Of a DNA stretch of 64,000 nucleotides, positions 7,544-16,104 are shown in pieces. Under the pieces are notes generated by a model. The model was not told the DNA's origin. It made no database searches and saw only the letters and a program-made list of their open reading frames with translations. Source of the DNA: Paenibacillus aquistagni (GTDB lineage Bacteria; Bacillota; Bacilli; Paenibacillales; Paenibacillaceae); the NCBI RefSeq assembly GCF_900177815.1, contig NZ_FXAZ01000001.1:1674001-1738000 (forward strand), in the 5' to 3' direction. The position numbers were made by a program, and so were the translations under genes. The number at the start of each line of letters is the position of its first letter. Positions within the stretch are counted from its first letter, which is position 1.

Positions 7544-8275
7544 TTAGCGTAAGCTGTCTGCCTCACTGATATGACGATACCCGAAGATAGATTCAAAATA
7601 AGGCAGAAGCTCTTCGCCTACTTGCTCCACCGTAAAGGTCTTGCCTGTCATGTCCTCAAGTGAGGTCACGCCATACTGCTGAATGCCGCATGGGACAATT
7701 CCTGAGAAGCCTTCATGCTGTATGCCCTTTTTAATGTTGAATGCGAATCCATGGCTCGTTATGAAGCCCTTTCTCGTTCGAGAACGATTGAACTTCACGC
7801 CTATGGCTGCTATCTTGACATCACCGATCCAGACACCGGTATAGTCTTCCTTGCGGCTGCCTTCAATACCAAATGAAGCGAGATATTGAATAATGACCTC
7901 TTCCAAGCGCCGCAGGTAGCCATGAAGATCAAGGGATGCTCCCTCTAGCAGAATAATCGGATAGCCGACTAGCTGCCCAGGTCCATGATACGTAATATCA
8001 CCACCACGGTCGATTTCATACACCTGAATCCCCTGGGCCTTAAGCTGGTCTGGTGATAGCAGCAGATGCTCAGGATGACGCTGCGAGCCAATCGTATATG
8101 TAGGGGGATGTTCTAGAAGAAACAGCGTTTCCCTAGCCTCTCCCTTATCCACCGCTTTAACGGTTTCCCTCTGCAAGTCCCAAGCTCTTTGATAATCGAT
8201 TCGACCGCATGCACGAACGACGAGCGGTTTGACGTTATCTCGATTTGAATCGTTACTCTGCACCCATTCGTTCAT
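7544..8275 (-). CDS. lipB: lipoyl(octanoyl) transferase LipB
   Basis: This 243-residue octanoyltransferase moves octanoyl from acyl carrier protein to lipoyl domains. The signature RGGDITYHGPGQLVGYPI (residues about 80-97) is intact, as is the later region GVKFNRSRTRKGFITSHGFAFN with the catalytic Lys context, followed by IVPCGI containing the catalytic Cys. Many Firmicutes use LipM/LipL instead, so a LipB-type enzyme is notable. It lies 54 nt downstream of bkdB, the lipoyl-bearing E2 subunit, on the same strand. A coordinated supply of cofactor to the branched-chain dehydrogenase is the obvious reading. Confidence 0.93.
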   Translation of the reverse strand: MNEWVQSNDSNRDNVKPLVVRACGRIDYQRAWDLQRETVKAVDKGEARETLFLLEHPPTYTIGSQRHPEHLLLSPDQLKAQGIQVYEIDRGGDITYHGPGQLVGYPIILLEGASLDLHGYLRRLEEVIIQYLASFGIEGSRKEDYTGVWIGDVKIAAIGVKFNRSRTRKGFITSHGFAFNIKKGIQHEGFSGIVPCGIQQYGVTSLEDMTGKTFTVEQVGEELLPYFESIFGYRHISEADSLR

Positions 8276-8329
8276 AAGAATTCACACCTTCTGCTAGAAA
8301 ACTTAAAATCCTACCCTTCTAGCATGCCT

Positions 8330-9700
8330 CTAATACAGCTTCGTTTCAAGGTTGTAGGACTCAATATTTTCCTTAACGCGCTGCAAGAACCGGCCGCAAA
8401 TCACGCCGTCCAAGATTCGATGGTCAAGCGACAAGCACATATTGGCCATTGAGCGCACTGCGATCATATCATCGATTACAACCGGCTTCTTCACGATGGA
8501 TTCAAATGTAACAATTGCAGCCTGCGGGTAGTTGATGATTGGATAAGACAAGATGGAACCGAAGGAGCCTGTGTTATTAACAGTAAAAGTCCCGCCCGTC
8601 ATATCGTTCAGCGTCAGCTTGCCTTCACGTGTCTTACGGGCAAGGTCCTCGATTTCCCGAGCAAGACCCGCAATATTTTTCTGATCCGCCTTGTGAATGA
8701 CAGGAGTCAGCACCGAGTCTTCTGTGCCAACGGCGAGCGACAAGTTGATGTCTCGCTTCACAATAATCTTATCTACGGCCCAGACGGAGTTCATAATCGG
8801 ATAATCTTTAATCGCATTAACGATTGCTTTCACAACAAATGCGAGATAAGTCAGGTTAATGCCTTCTTTACGCTTGAATTCATCTTTTAGCTTATTGCGA
8901 AGCTGAACCAGATTCGTAACATCCACCTCAATGGTGGTCCATGCATGTGGAATCTCGGACACGCTCTGTCTCATATTCCGAGCAATCGAATTACGGATTG
9001 GCGTTACATCAATCAAGTATTCGCCTCTTGCTGTATGCGCTTCGGATTCAATCTCAATCTTCGGAAGACGCGGAGTCTCGCTGAGATGGATACCGGAATT
9101 GCGAACTTGAGACATGGCAGCAGAAGATGTAGATTGCACAGCTTGCTGAGATTGCTGAATGTTTGACTCAGCAGGACGCGGAACAGAACGGCTATGCTCC
9201 GATCTGACTGGAGCTGCGCTAGTTCCTCCTTGTTCGATGCTTTGCAGCACATCCTTGCGGGTAATGCGGCCGCCAAGCCCCGTTCCCTGCAGTTGGCCAA
9301 GATCAATGCCATGCTCCTGCGCAAGCTTCTGGACAGCTGGAGAGAATCTTCCTCTCATGCTGGTATCTTGTGACAAGGATGCGCTCATAGGCTCGCCTGC
9401 ATTTGCAGTGCTGGACGAAGCCGGAGCTTGAGACACTGCGGCTAGCTCGTGGCTCTTCATGCGGCAAATGACTGCGCCTACTTCCACCGTTTCGCCTTCA
9501 TTCGCAATCAATTCCTGCATAATTCCGCTCTCTGTAGCAGGAATCTCAGCAACAACCTTATCTGTTATGACCTCGCAAATGGGTTCATATGCATCTACAG
9601 CATCACCAGGCGCTTTTAACCATTTCCCAATTGTTGCTGACACCAATGACTCAGCGAGCTGAGGCATTGTGATCTCTATCCATTGGTCTCTATCTGCCAT
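8330..9700 (-). CDS. bkdB: branched-chain 2-oxoacid dehydrogenase E2 (dihydrolipoyl acyltransferase)
   Basis: This E2 subunit of about 456 residues transfers acyl groups from the lipoyl arm to CoA, giving the branched acyl-CoAs that prime iso and anteiso fatty acids. Order: a lipoyl domain at the N-terminus with the acceptor Lys in EVITDKVVAE, a Ser/Ala-rich linker, an E3/E1-binding domain (FSPAVQKLAQEHGIDL), a long flexible linker, and a catalytic domain ending with the DHRILDG active-site motif. The frame is open to 9736, but AGGAG precedes the ATG at 9700. It is the last subunit gene after lpdV, bkdAA and bkdAB, 158 nt after bkdAB, and is followed by lipB. Confidence 0.93.
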   Translation of the reverse strand: MADRDQWIEITMPQLAESLVSATIGKWLKAPGDAVDAYEPICEVITDKVVAEIPATESGIMQELIANEGETVEVGAVICRMKSHELAAVSQAPASSSTANAGEPMSASLSQDTSMRGRFSPAVQKLAQEHGIDLGQLQGTGLGGRITRKDVLQSIEQGGTSAAPVRSEHSRSVPRPAESNIQQSQQAVQSTSSAAMSQVRNSGIHLSETPRLPKIEIESEAHTARGEYLIDVTPIRNSIARNMRQSVSEIPHAWTTIEVDVTNLVQLRNKLKDEFKRKEGINLTYLAFVVKAIVNAIKDYPIMNSVWAVDKIIVKRDINLSLAVGTEDSVLTPVIHKADQKNIAGLAREIEDLARKTREGKLTLNDMTGGTFTVNNTGSFGSILSYPIINYPQAAIVTFESIVKKPVVIDDMIAVRSMANMCLSLDHRILDGVICGRFLQRVKENIESYNLETKLY

Positions 9701-9858
9701 ATTGATGATCACTCCTAACCTGTTAGTGGACTCCATGCGATTAACCTCTAGTTCGCGACAGCTTCATCAGGCAGATCTGCTACACTAGAGGTTATCATCC
9801 AAGTGAACGGATCGAGAATGTCTTCTATCCGAACGAATCGATATGAATGTAATAAGAA

Positions 9859-10842
9859 CTAGAATAAGGCCAACTGCTTCATCGCTTCTTTGACTTTATC
9901 CTTATTGAGCATATACTCGCGCTCAAGCGGCGGGCTGATTGGCATTGCAGGCACATCAGGTCCACACAAGCGCATAATTGGAGCATCAAGCTCAAAGAGC
10001 AGTTCCTCCGCGATGATCGCAGATACTTCAGCCCCTACCCCGCCTGTTTTGTTGTCTTCATGGACGATAAGCACTTTGCCTGTCTTCTGTACAGCCTCAA
10101 GAATCGCCGTCTTGTCAAGCGGCTGCAGGGTGCGCAGATCTAGAATATGAGCGCTTATCCCCTCTTGCTCCAGCTCTTCAGCAGCCTCCATCACAAAGTG
10201 AAGCGGAAGGCTGTAGCCAATTACCGTAATATCTGTTCCTTCACGCAGCACATTAGCTTTGCCGATTGGCACTATATAATCCGTGTCAGGCACTTCACCA
10301 GATACCATGCGGTAACATTTCTTATTTTCGAAGAACAATACCGGATCTGGATCTCGCACGGCTGCTTTCAACAGGCCTTTTGCATCATATGGGGTATATG
10401 GAGCAACAATTTTAAGTCCTGGTGTTCCGAAAAAGACGGATTCTGCACACTGAGAATGATACAGCCCGCCGAAGATGCCTCCGCCAATCGGTGCACGAAT
10501 AACAACCGGACAGCTCCAATCATTATTTGAGCGATAGCGAATCTTTGCCGCCTCGCTAATTATCTGATTGGTTGCTGGGTACATAAAATCAGAATACTGC
10601 ATCTCGGCAATCGGCTTCATGCCGACCATAGCCGCACCAATTGCAACACCTGCAATGGCAGACTCAGCCAGCGGGGTGTCTAACGCGCGATACTCGCCAA
10701 ACTGCTCATACAACCCCTTGGTTGTTGTGAATACGCCTCCCTTAACGCCGACGTCCTCACCAAGCACAAAGACCTCATCGTCTCGCTCCATCTCTTCTTT
10801 CATCGCGAGACGTATCGCATCAATGTATTCCATCTTTGCCAT
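9859..10842 (-). CDS. bkdAB: branched-chain 2-oxoacid dehydrogenase E1 beta subunit
   Basis: This 327-residue beta subunit of the thiamine-diphosphate E1 heterotetramer completes the cofactor site at the alpha-beta interface. Conserved features include FVLGEDVGVKGGVF, the GMKPIAEMQYSDF stretch and the C-terminal transketolase domain with LDLRTLQPLDKTAI. Its ATG shares one base with the stop of bkdAA (TGATG), so the two chains are translationally coupled, fitting their 1:1 stoichiometry. Assignment to the branched-chain rather than the pyruvate complex rests on the gene set and on similarity to the Bkd family. Confidence 0.92.
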   Translation of the reverse strand: MAKMEYIDAIRLAMKEEMERDDEVFVLGEDVGVKGGVFTTTKGLYEQFGEYRALDTPLAESAIAGVAIGAAMVGMKPIAEMQYSDFMYPATNQIISEAAKIRYRSNNDWSCPVVIRAPIGGGIFGGLYHSQCAESVFFGTPGLKIVAPYTPYDAKGLLKAAVRDPDPVLFFENKKCYRMVSGEVPDTDYIVPIGKANVLREGTDITVIGYSLPLHFVMEAAEELEQEGISAHILDLRTLQPLDKTAILEAVQKTGKVLIVHEDNKTGGVGAEVSAIIAEELLFELDAPIMRLCGPDVPAMPISPPLEREYMLNKDKVKEAMKQLALF

Positions 10843-11870
10843 CAGAATGCCCCCTCCTCTGTCTTAGCATACACATGCGTGTAGGTCTCACTCGGATGTG
10901 GGTATGGCGCTTGCTCAGCATAACGCGTCGCTTCATTAAGTTCAGCAGTAAGCTCTTTAATTAACGCCTCATCCTGCTCCTCTGACCAAATACCGCAATC
11001 GATCAAATATTGCTTGAACTTAGGCAGTCCATCCTGCTTGCGGTATTCCTCCACTTCTTCCTTCGTCCGATAGGCCATATCATTATCTGAAGTGGAATGC
11101 GGCGACAAGCGATACATCATCGCTTCAATTAGGGTAGGTCCTTCTCCTGCTACCGCTCTTTCTCTTGCTTCTTTCACCACACGATAGACTTCCAGCGGGT
11201 CTGTTCCATCCACGCGATATCCAGGGAAGCCGTAACCAAGCGCACGATCTGCAATGCGTCCTGCAGATTGCTTTGCAAATGGGACTGAGATCGCGTATTG
11301 ATTATTTTCACACATAATGATAACCGGCAGCTTATGAACACCAGCAAAGTTGCAGCCTTCGTGGAAATCGCCTTGGTTGCTTGACCCTTCGCCGAACGTC
11401 ACGAATGATACGTTATCCTGCTTGCGCATCTTGGCAGCTAGTGCAATGCCAACAGCATGAGGCACCTGAGTCGTCACGGGGCTTGATGCGGTCACGATTC
11501 GATGCTGCTTAGAACCAAAGTGTCCCGGCATCTGTCTGCCGCCGCTTGATACATCCTCCGCCTTAGCGAAGTTCGCCAGCAGCAAATCCTTAACGGTTAA
11601 TCCAACTGAGAGTACAAACCCGTAGTCACGATAATACGGCAAATAGTAATCGCGTTCCCGATCCAATGCAAAGGCTGCTGCTACTTGTGCAGTTTCTTGA
11701 CCAATGCCGGATACATGAAATGAGATTTTGCCAGAGCGCTGCAAAAGCATCGCACGCTCATCGTATTTGCGAGCCATTAGAATCATGCGATACATATCGA
11801 TCGCTTGTTCGTCTGACAATCCGAGCTGTACATGACGAGATACTTCAGTCGTTGAAGATTTGGGTGTCAT
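10842..11870 (-). CDS. bkdAA: branched-chain 2-oxoacid dehydrogenase E1 alpha subunit
   Basis: This alpha subunit of about 342 residues contains the thiamine diphosphate-binding fold, with the GDG-like motif as GEGSSNQGDFHEG and the closing NNQYAISVP. RLSPHSTSDND is the conserved phosphorylation-loop region of E1 alpha chains. The open frame runs to 11915, but AAAGGAGG lies 7 nt before the ATG at 11870, so the first 15 codons are not used. The preceding 250-nt gap from lpdV is unusually long for this operon and contains a TATAAT-like -10 at 11955-11960, so bkdAA may also have its own promoter. The -35 is poor. Confidence 0.92.
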   Translation of the reverse strand: MTPKSSTTEVSRHVQLGLSDEQAIDMYRMILMARKYDERAMLLQRSGKISFHVSGIGQETAQVAAAFALDRERDYYLPYYRDYGFVLSVGLTVKDLLLANFAKAEDVSSGGRQMPGHFGSKQHRIVTASSPVTTQVPHAVGIALAAKMRKQDNVSFVTFGEGSSNQGDFHEGCNFAGVHKLPVIIMCENNQYAISVPFAKQSAGRIADRALGYGFPGYRVDGTDPLEVYRVVKEARERAVAGEGPTLIEAMMYRLSPHSTSDNDMAYRTKEEVEEYRKQDGLPKFKQYLIDCGIWSEEQDEALIKELTAELNEATRYAEQAPYPHPSETYTHVYAKTEEGAF

Positions 11871-12122
11871 GGCGTAGCCTCCTTTATAAAAAGCCGCTAG
11901 GCTTCGTAGTCTCATACAATTTGTTACCAGGTACTAATACTTGAACCTAAATGTATTATACTCTTAGCCAGCAAAAAAGAAAACGACCGATGTAAGGAAG
12001 TGATTAAAATCGTGCTGTAACATGCTTCCAGCTGCATCACATCAAGGATGCACAAGGCAGGTTCTCATCGCAGCAAGCATGGTCCTTCGCTCAAGCATTG
12101 TCTAGTAAACACCGAACAACAA

Positions 12123-13544
12123 TTATATAACGAGCGCTTTGCCTTCGACTGCAAGCATCACTTCACTCATGATCTCAGATAAGGTTGGATGAGCGTGAAC
12201 CATCTGTCCCAGCTCCCATGGAGATGCGTTCAATAGCTTCGCCAAGGAGGCCTCACCAATCAATTCCGTTGCATGCGGGCCGATGATATGAACGCCTAAT
12301 ACGTCATTTTGCTTCTGATCGACGATGACTTTGACGAATCCATCTGTCTCCCCTTGCACCAACGCTTTGCCAATTGCGCTGAATGGAATCTTACTTACCG
12401 TAAGTTCATATCCTTCCTTGCGCGCTTCCTCCTCGGTATATCCAATAGAAGCCGCCTCCGGCTTTGAGTAGATGCATTTAGGAATCATGGTATCCACCAC
12501 CTGTACACCATGCTCCCCGTTAATATGCTTCACCGCAGCAAGCCCTTCTGCTGAAGCAGCATGTGCAAGCTGCAATCCGCCAATGCAATCCCCGATCGCA
12601 TAAATGTGCGGTTCATGGGTCTGCATGAACTCATTGACCTGGATAACCCCTTTATCCACTCTCACATTTGTATTTTCAAGCCCTAGATGATCTACATTCG
12701 CAGCTCGTCCTATGGAGACGAGCACCCGTTCTGCTTGTATGTTCACGGGTTCTCCTTGCTTCCCTACGATCATATGCACACCCGCTTCATCCTTCGTAAC
12801 CGCTTCAGGCTCTACATTTGCATTCGTGTGGATTCGTATGCCTTTTTTCTTCAATAGCTTTTCCATTTCCCTGGAAATATCTGCATCCTCCAATGGAAGA
12901 ATGCGTGGGCCAGCTTCAATCAGATCAACTTCCACCCCAAAGTCATGCAGCAATGACGCCCACTCTACGCCAATAACTCCTCCGCCGATAATTGCTGCGC
13001 TCTTCGGCAGACTTGTCCATTCTAGCGCCTCATCGCTCGTTGCGATCTGGTCGCCATCTGGCTCAAGGCCTTGAATGACACGAGGACGAGAACCTGTTGC
13101 AATAATAAGCTGCTTGGGAACGACTGTGATTGCCTCATCATCTCCAAGCTCAACGGCAACTGAACCGCTCTTTGGAGAGAAGATGGACGGTCCCATGACT
13201 CGGCCATTGCCATGAATAACTTCAATATTGTTCTTCTTCATCAAGTATTGAACACCGCGATGAAGCTGATCAACAATCGCCTGCTTCCTCGATTGCACTG
13301 CTTCAAAATCAACTCGAATGCCTTCAATATGTATGCCAAATGCTTCGCTTTGCTTGGCTTGTGCAAGCACCTCAGCGCTTCTCAGCAGCGATTTGCTAGG
13401 AATGCAGCCTCGATGCAAGCAGGTTCCTCCTAATCGATCCCGTTCAATCACGACAACGCTATAACCAGCTTGCGCTGCTGCAATGGCAGCAATATACCCA
13501 CCTGTTCCTCCACCTAATATCGCGACATCTACTTGCTTTGTCAT
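12123..13544 (-). CDS. lpdV: dihydrolipoyl dehydrogenase (E3) of the branched-chain complex
   Basis: This 473-residue FAD/NAD flavoprotein reoxidises the dihydrolipoyl arm. It has the N-terminal FAD fingerprint (ILGGGTGGYIAA), the redox-active disulfide (GGTCLHRGCIPSKS), the NAD fingerprint (IIGGGVIGVEWA), FAD contact AIGDCIGG and the C-terminal catalytic His-Glu (HAHPTLSE). As in B. subtilis it precedes bkdAA. The upstream ptb, bcd and buk genes of the B. subtilis cluster are absent here, and lpdV is instead divergent from a DUF2627 gene. Candidate operator repeats lie in the shared upstream region at 13611-13640. Confidence 0.93.
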   Translation of the reverse strand: MTKQVDVAILGGGTGGYIAAIAAAQAGYSVVVIERDRLGGTCLHRGCIPSKSLLRSAEVLAQAKQSEAFGIHIEGIRVDFEAVQSRKQAIVDQLHRGVQYLMKKNNIEVIHGNGRVMGPSIFSPKSGSVAVELGDDEAITVVPKQLIIATGSRPRVIQGLEPDGDQIATSDEALEWTSLPKSAAIIGGGVIGVEWASLLHDFGVEVDLIEAGPRILPLEDADISREMEKLLKKKGIRIHTNANVEPEAVTKDEAGVHMIVGKQGEPVNIQAERVLVSIGRAANVDHLGLENTNVRVDKGVIQVNEFMQTHEPHIYAIGDCIGGLQLAHAASAEGLAAVKHINGEHGVQVVDTMIPKCIYSKPEAASIGYTEEEARKEGYELTVSKIPFSAIGKALVQGETDGFVKVIVDQKQNDVLGVHIIGPHATELIGEASLAKLLNASPWELGQMVHAHPTLSEIMSEVMLAVEGKALVI

Positions 13545-13610
13545 CCATCTTCACTCCTATTCCACAATATAATGAAAGAATTCATCCATTCTCTAATCTA
13601 TGAATATTGA

Positions 13611-13640
13611 TACTATAGTTGTATGCACAGCTACTATAGT
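13611..13640. promoter_or_regulatory. paired 9-bp palindromic repeats upstream of lpdV
   Basis: Two copies of TACTATAGT lie with start points 21 bp apart, which is two helical turns. The core ACTATAGT is itself a perfect palindrome. They sit in the 234-bp gap between lpdV and the DUF2627 gene, roughly 70-100 bp upstream of lpdV. The arrangement resembles a pair of operator half sites on one DNA face. No known regulator motif is matched, and either copy could alternatively contribute a TATAGT -10 element. Confidence 0.4.
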
Positions 13641-13778
13641 ATTGTACCTTCTTTTTGGATCAGAGCCAAACATGTCGTATTCTCCATATGTTCAAATTTA
13701 TCGAAATAATCGACAGACATTGTTTTTCAGGTTAAACTAATTATTGGAATTATTTTATCCAAATTGAGGGATTCTAAC

Positions 13779-14099
13779 ATGAAAACAACGTTGTCTCGAT
13801 TCATAGCTGTATTATTGCTTGTCATTCCTGGATTTATGGCGACTGCTGGGTTTCTGTTCATGAAAGATGCCATCTTCTATTATATTGCCGATCATGGCAA
13901 TGAGCTTGTAGCGAACCCCGCTTTTGAATGGATGAAGTTCATCGGAGGACTGCTCTTATTTGCGATTGGCGCCGGCTTTATTGGAGGATGGGTATTCTTT
14001 AGAGACCGCAAACGCAATTATGTAGCTCCAAGGTTTCGCAAGAAGAAGCCAAGACCGGCTGATCGTCCTATTCGACGAGGCAATGGTCAAGCACAATAA
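13779..14099 (+). CDS. DUF2627 small membrane protein (YqzF-like)
   Basis: This protein of about 106 residues has two membrane segments (residues about 8-27 and 48-70) and a basic C-terminal tail (RKRNYVAPRFRKKKPRPADR). The GLLLFAIGAGFIGGWVFFRDRKRN stretch is the DUF2627 hallmark. The frame is open from a TTG at 13764, but GAGGG followed by an ATG at 13779 is the better start. B. subtilis YqzF lies in the same bkd region. Its function is unknown. It is the only plus-strand gene between 7.4 and 39 kb. Confidence 0.85.
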   Translation: MKTTLSRFIAVLLLVIPGFMATAGFLFMKDAIFYYIADHGNELVANPAFEWMKFIGGLLLFAIGAGFIGGWVFFRDRKRNYVAPRFRKKKPRPADRPIRRGNGQAQ

Positions 14100-14121
14100 G
14101 CAAAAAAGTGAAAGAATGCAG

Positions 14122-14156
14122 CAAGAAGCACCTCTAATCGAGTGTGCTTCTTGTTT
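14122..14156. terminator. bidirectional terminator between convergent genes
   Basis: A perfect 10-bp stem, arms CAAGAAGCAC and GTGCTTCTTG, with a 12-nt loop separates the DUF2627 gene (plus) from the proline-rich gene (minus). Short T-rich stretches follow on both strands. It overlaps the last codon of the minus-strand gene by a base or two. Confidence 0.7.
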
Positions 14157-14754
14157 ATGCTTTAGGATATTTTCGATATTTCTTGACTCGTTTTGTACGT
14201 TTTGAGTCCTGATCTTGGTTTCTCGATTGGAGCTTTCTCTTTCTCTGAGCTTCTATAACCGCAGCTGTTTCTTCGGCTGCTACAATATCTGGAGCTAGCT
14301 CCGTATCTTCCAATGCCTCAAACAATCCCAGCCCTTGATTAATCTCCTGATTAAACAACATATCGGGTGTTAATCCGAGCTTCGTGAAATCACCGCCCAA
14401 AATGACTTGCACATTCTTATTTCGACTAACGATGACCGATTCGATGACGAGCCATTCATATAGAAGCGCCGCAATTAATGCCGTCTTCTGCACGGTTAAT
14501 GGCCTTCTCGGCGGTTGAGGCGGAAGAGGGGGCCGCTGTCCTTGTGACGGCGGTGGTTGGCCCTGTGGCGGAGGAGGCGGCGGCTGGCGCTTCGCGTTCC
14601 GGTATTCATTACCCTTAGCCTTATGCTGCTTCTTCTCCGCTTCTGCCTGTGCCTGAACCCCAGAGATAGACGGTATATGCCAAAGATCTTGAAGATCACA
14701 TGTATGTGGGTCCACGTGAGATTGGCTCGGAACATGCGAATCCCTCGACCGCAT
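14155..14754 (-). CDS. unrecognised protein with polyproline linker (199 aa)
   Basis: I do not recognise the family. The start ATG has AAGGGGG upstream. Residues about 1-55 are polar, with a charged AEAEKKQHKAKGNEYRNAKR helix. Residues about 57-85 are a proline/glutamine-rich linker with PPPPPP and repeated PPSQGQ/PPLPPQ. Residues about 88-130 form an ordered part (KTALIAALLYEWLVIESVIV then VQVILGGDFTKLGLTPDML). An acidic segment follows and the last 30 residues are very basic (RKRKLQSRNQDQ, then KRTKRVKKYRKYPK). No signal peptide or clear transmembrane helix. A scaffold or sporulation/coat-type protein is conceivable but not shown. Confidence 0.6.
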   Translation of the reverse strand: MRSRDSHVPSQSHVDPHTCDLQDLWHIPSISGVQAQAEAEKKQHKAKGNEYRNAKRQPPPPPPQGQPPPSQGQRPPLPPQPPRRPLTVQKTALIAALLYEWLVIESVIVSRNKNVQVILGGDFTKLGLTPDMLFNQEINQGLGLFEALEDTELAPDIVAAEETAAVIEAQRKRKLQSRNQDQDSKRTKRVKKYRKYPKA

Positions 14755-14898
14755 TCACAGTCCCCCTTTTTCCAACAACAGATCGTCATTGGACAATTCT
14801 ATGCTGCCATAAACAAGGCTCAAACCTAGTCTGTTATAGTATAGTCGAGGACAAAGAAAATGGTGAAGGCAAGCGCATATTTCATTTGAACAGACGAT

Positions 14899-16104
14899 TT
14901 AGCTCGATGTACCCTGATGATCCTCCATCTCTTCCCTTAACGTAATCACATTTCTGGTTCCACTAACCCGCTCGTAAAATAAAATTTTATTTCCCCTGAA
15001 CAGTTGAATCACAAAATACGCGCCAAGAACAAATACAAACACGGCTCGCACTAGCAGCAAGGCAACATCCGCGTATGCGGGAAGTTCCCCATAGTTGGCA
15101 ACCCATGCCATAAGGGAAAATAACCCGTAAACACCGTAATACAATAAAGCGTACCGCTTGACGAGATCCATAAAGGTAATTTCTTGCAGCTCTCCTTCCC
15201 GACGGTCTGCGATAACATGAATGCGTGTGATCCATTTGCCCAACGTCCGCCCTCCCGTCACCGTAGGGATAACCATAAAGTAGATCATGATCACGATCAC
15301 GAAGCTAAAGGCGTTAATAAAAGATTTTTCCAATGATCCTATGTCTGTTGTCTGAAGCACTACAGCTGAGCTTGCTGAGACAATCATTGACAAGATCGAG
15401 GTTGCAATTCCAATTATGATATTATCGAAAATATAGGCAATACCTCTTCGAATAAAGCCTACCGTCATTTTGTCCAGTTCCACGTCCTTATCTAGATTCT
15501 CTGTCTTCGGCAAGAAAGCAGCCAGAATAGGCGTGATCCAGTATCCGATAATACCACCAAGCGTGTTAAGCATCAGATCATCCACATCAAATAAACGATA
15601 AGGGCACTGATAAATGCCATACAGGCCCGTCAGCTGCGTCAATTCGAAGAATAAGGACAGGCCCAAGGAAAACAAAAGGGTCGCGCCAAGCCCTTTACGA
15701 AAATAATATCTAAGATATACCCCCGCTGGGATCGTTAAAAAGATATTGAACAATGCTTGTAAAAAGGCCCGTTCCTTAAATAGATGCATGAACGAGGCTG
15801 GTTCGCTCCAGACGACTCTGGTTTCTTTTAACGTATCGGATATAAAAGTGAATGGTCGAAGCTGCATATAATGCGTAAGCGCTTCTCGGGTCGTACAATT
15901 GTTCACATTCGCCGGCAGCGGCAGAATGACCAGATAGTATGCTGACATCGCATACAGCAACAAAGAATAAAGGATAAAAGCTCGGTATTTATTGACATAG
16001 CCATATTTTCTATACTGGATGATGAGAAATGGAAGGGTTAGAAAAAAGGCGGCAATCGGAAAAGTAAACAGTGCGATCTTGATCGGAAATAAATACTCAT
16101 TCAA
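14899..16104 (-). CDS. VanZ-RDD fusion membrane protein
   Basis: This 401-residue integral membrane protein joins two families. Residues about 1-195 are VanZ-like, with several helices and the characteristic LGLSLFFELTQL and FDVDDLMLNTLGGIIGY motifs. Residues about 215-375 are an RDD domain, with FIRRGIAYIFDNIIIG and TVTGGRTLGKWITRIHVI. VanZ confers low-level teicoplanin resistance in enterococci, but most homologues have no assigned function. RDD proteins have been linked to ion transport in a few cases. It starts at a TTG after AGTAGG, and the next ATG is far inside. Monocistronic, with 0.7 kb of non-coding sequence upstream. Confidence 0.8.
   Translation of the reverse strand: MNEYLFPIKIALFTFPIAAFFLTLPFLIIQYRKYGYVNKYRAFILYSLLLYAMSAYYLVILPLPANVNNCTTREALTHYMQLRPFTFISDTLKETRVVWSEPASFMHLFKERAFLQALFNIFLTIPAGVYLRYYFRKGLGATLLFSLGLSLFFELTQLTGLYGIYQCPYRLFDVDDLMLNTLGGIIGYWITPILAAFLPKTENLDKDVELDKMTVGFIRRGIAYIFDNIIIGIATSILSMIVSASSAVVLQTTDIGSLEKSFINAFSFVIVIMIYFMVIPTVTGGRTLGKWITRIHVIADRREGELQEITFMDLVKRYALLYYGVYGLFSLMAWVANYGELPAYADVALLLVRAVFVFVLGAYFVIQLFRGNKILFYERVSGTRNVITLREEMEDHQGTSS

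Noticed and set aside
11920..11935. TACCAGGTA palindrome before bkdAA
   Set aside because: Only 9 bp, and no second copy or known motif, so it is within chance expectation.
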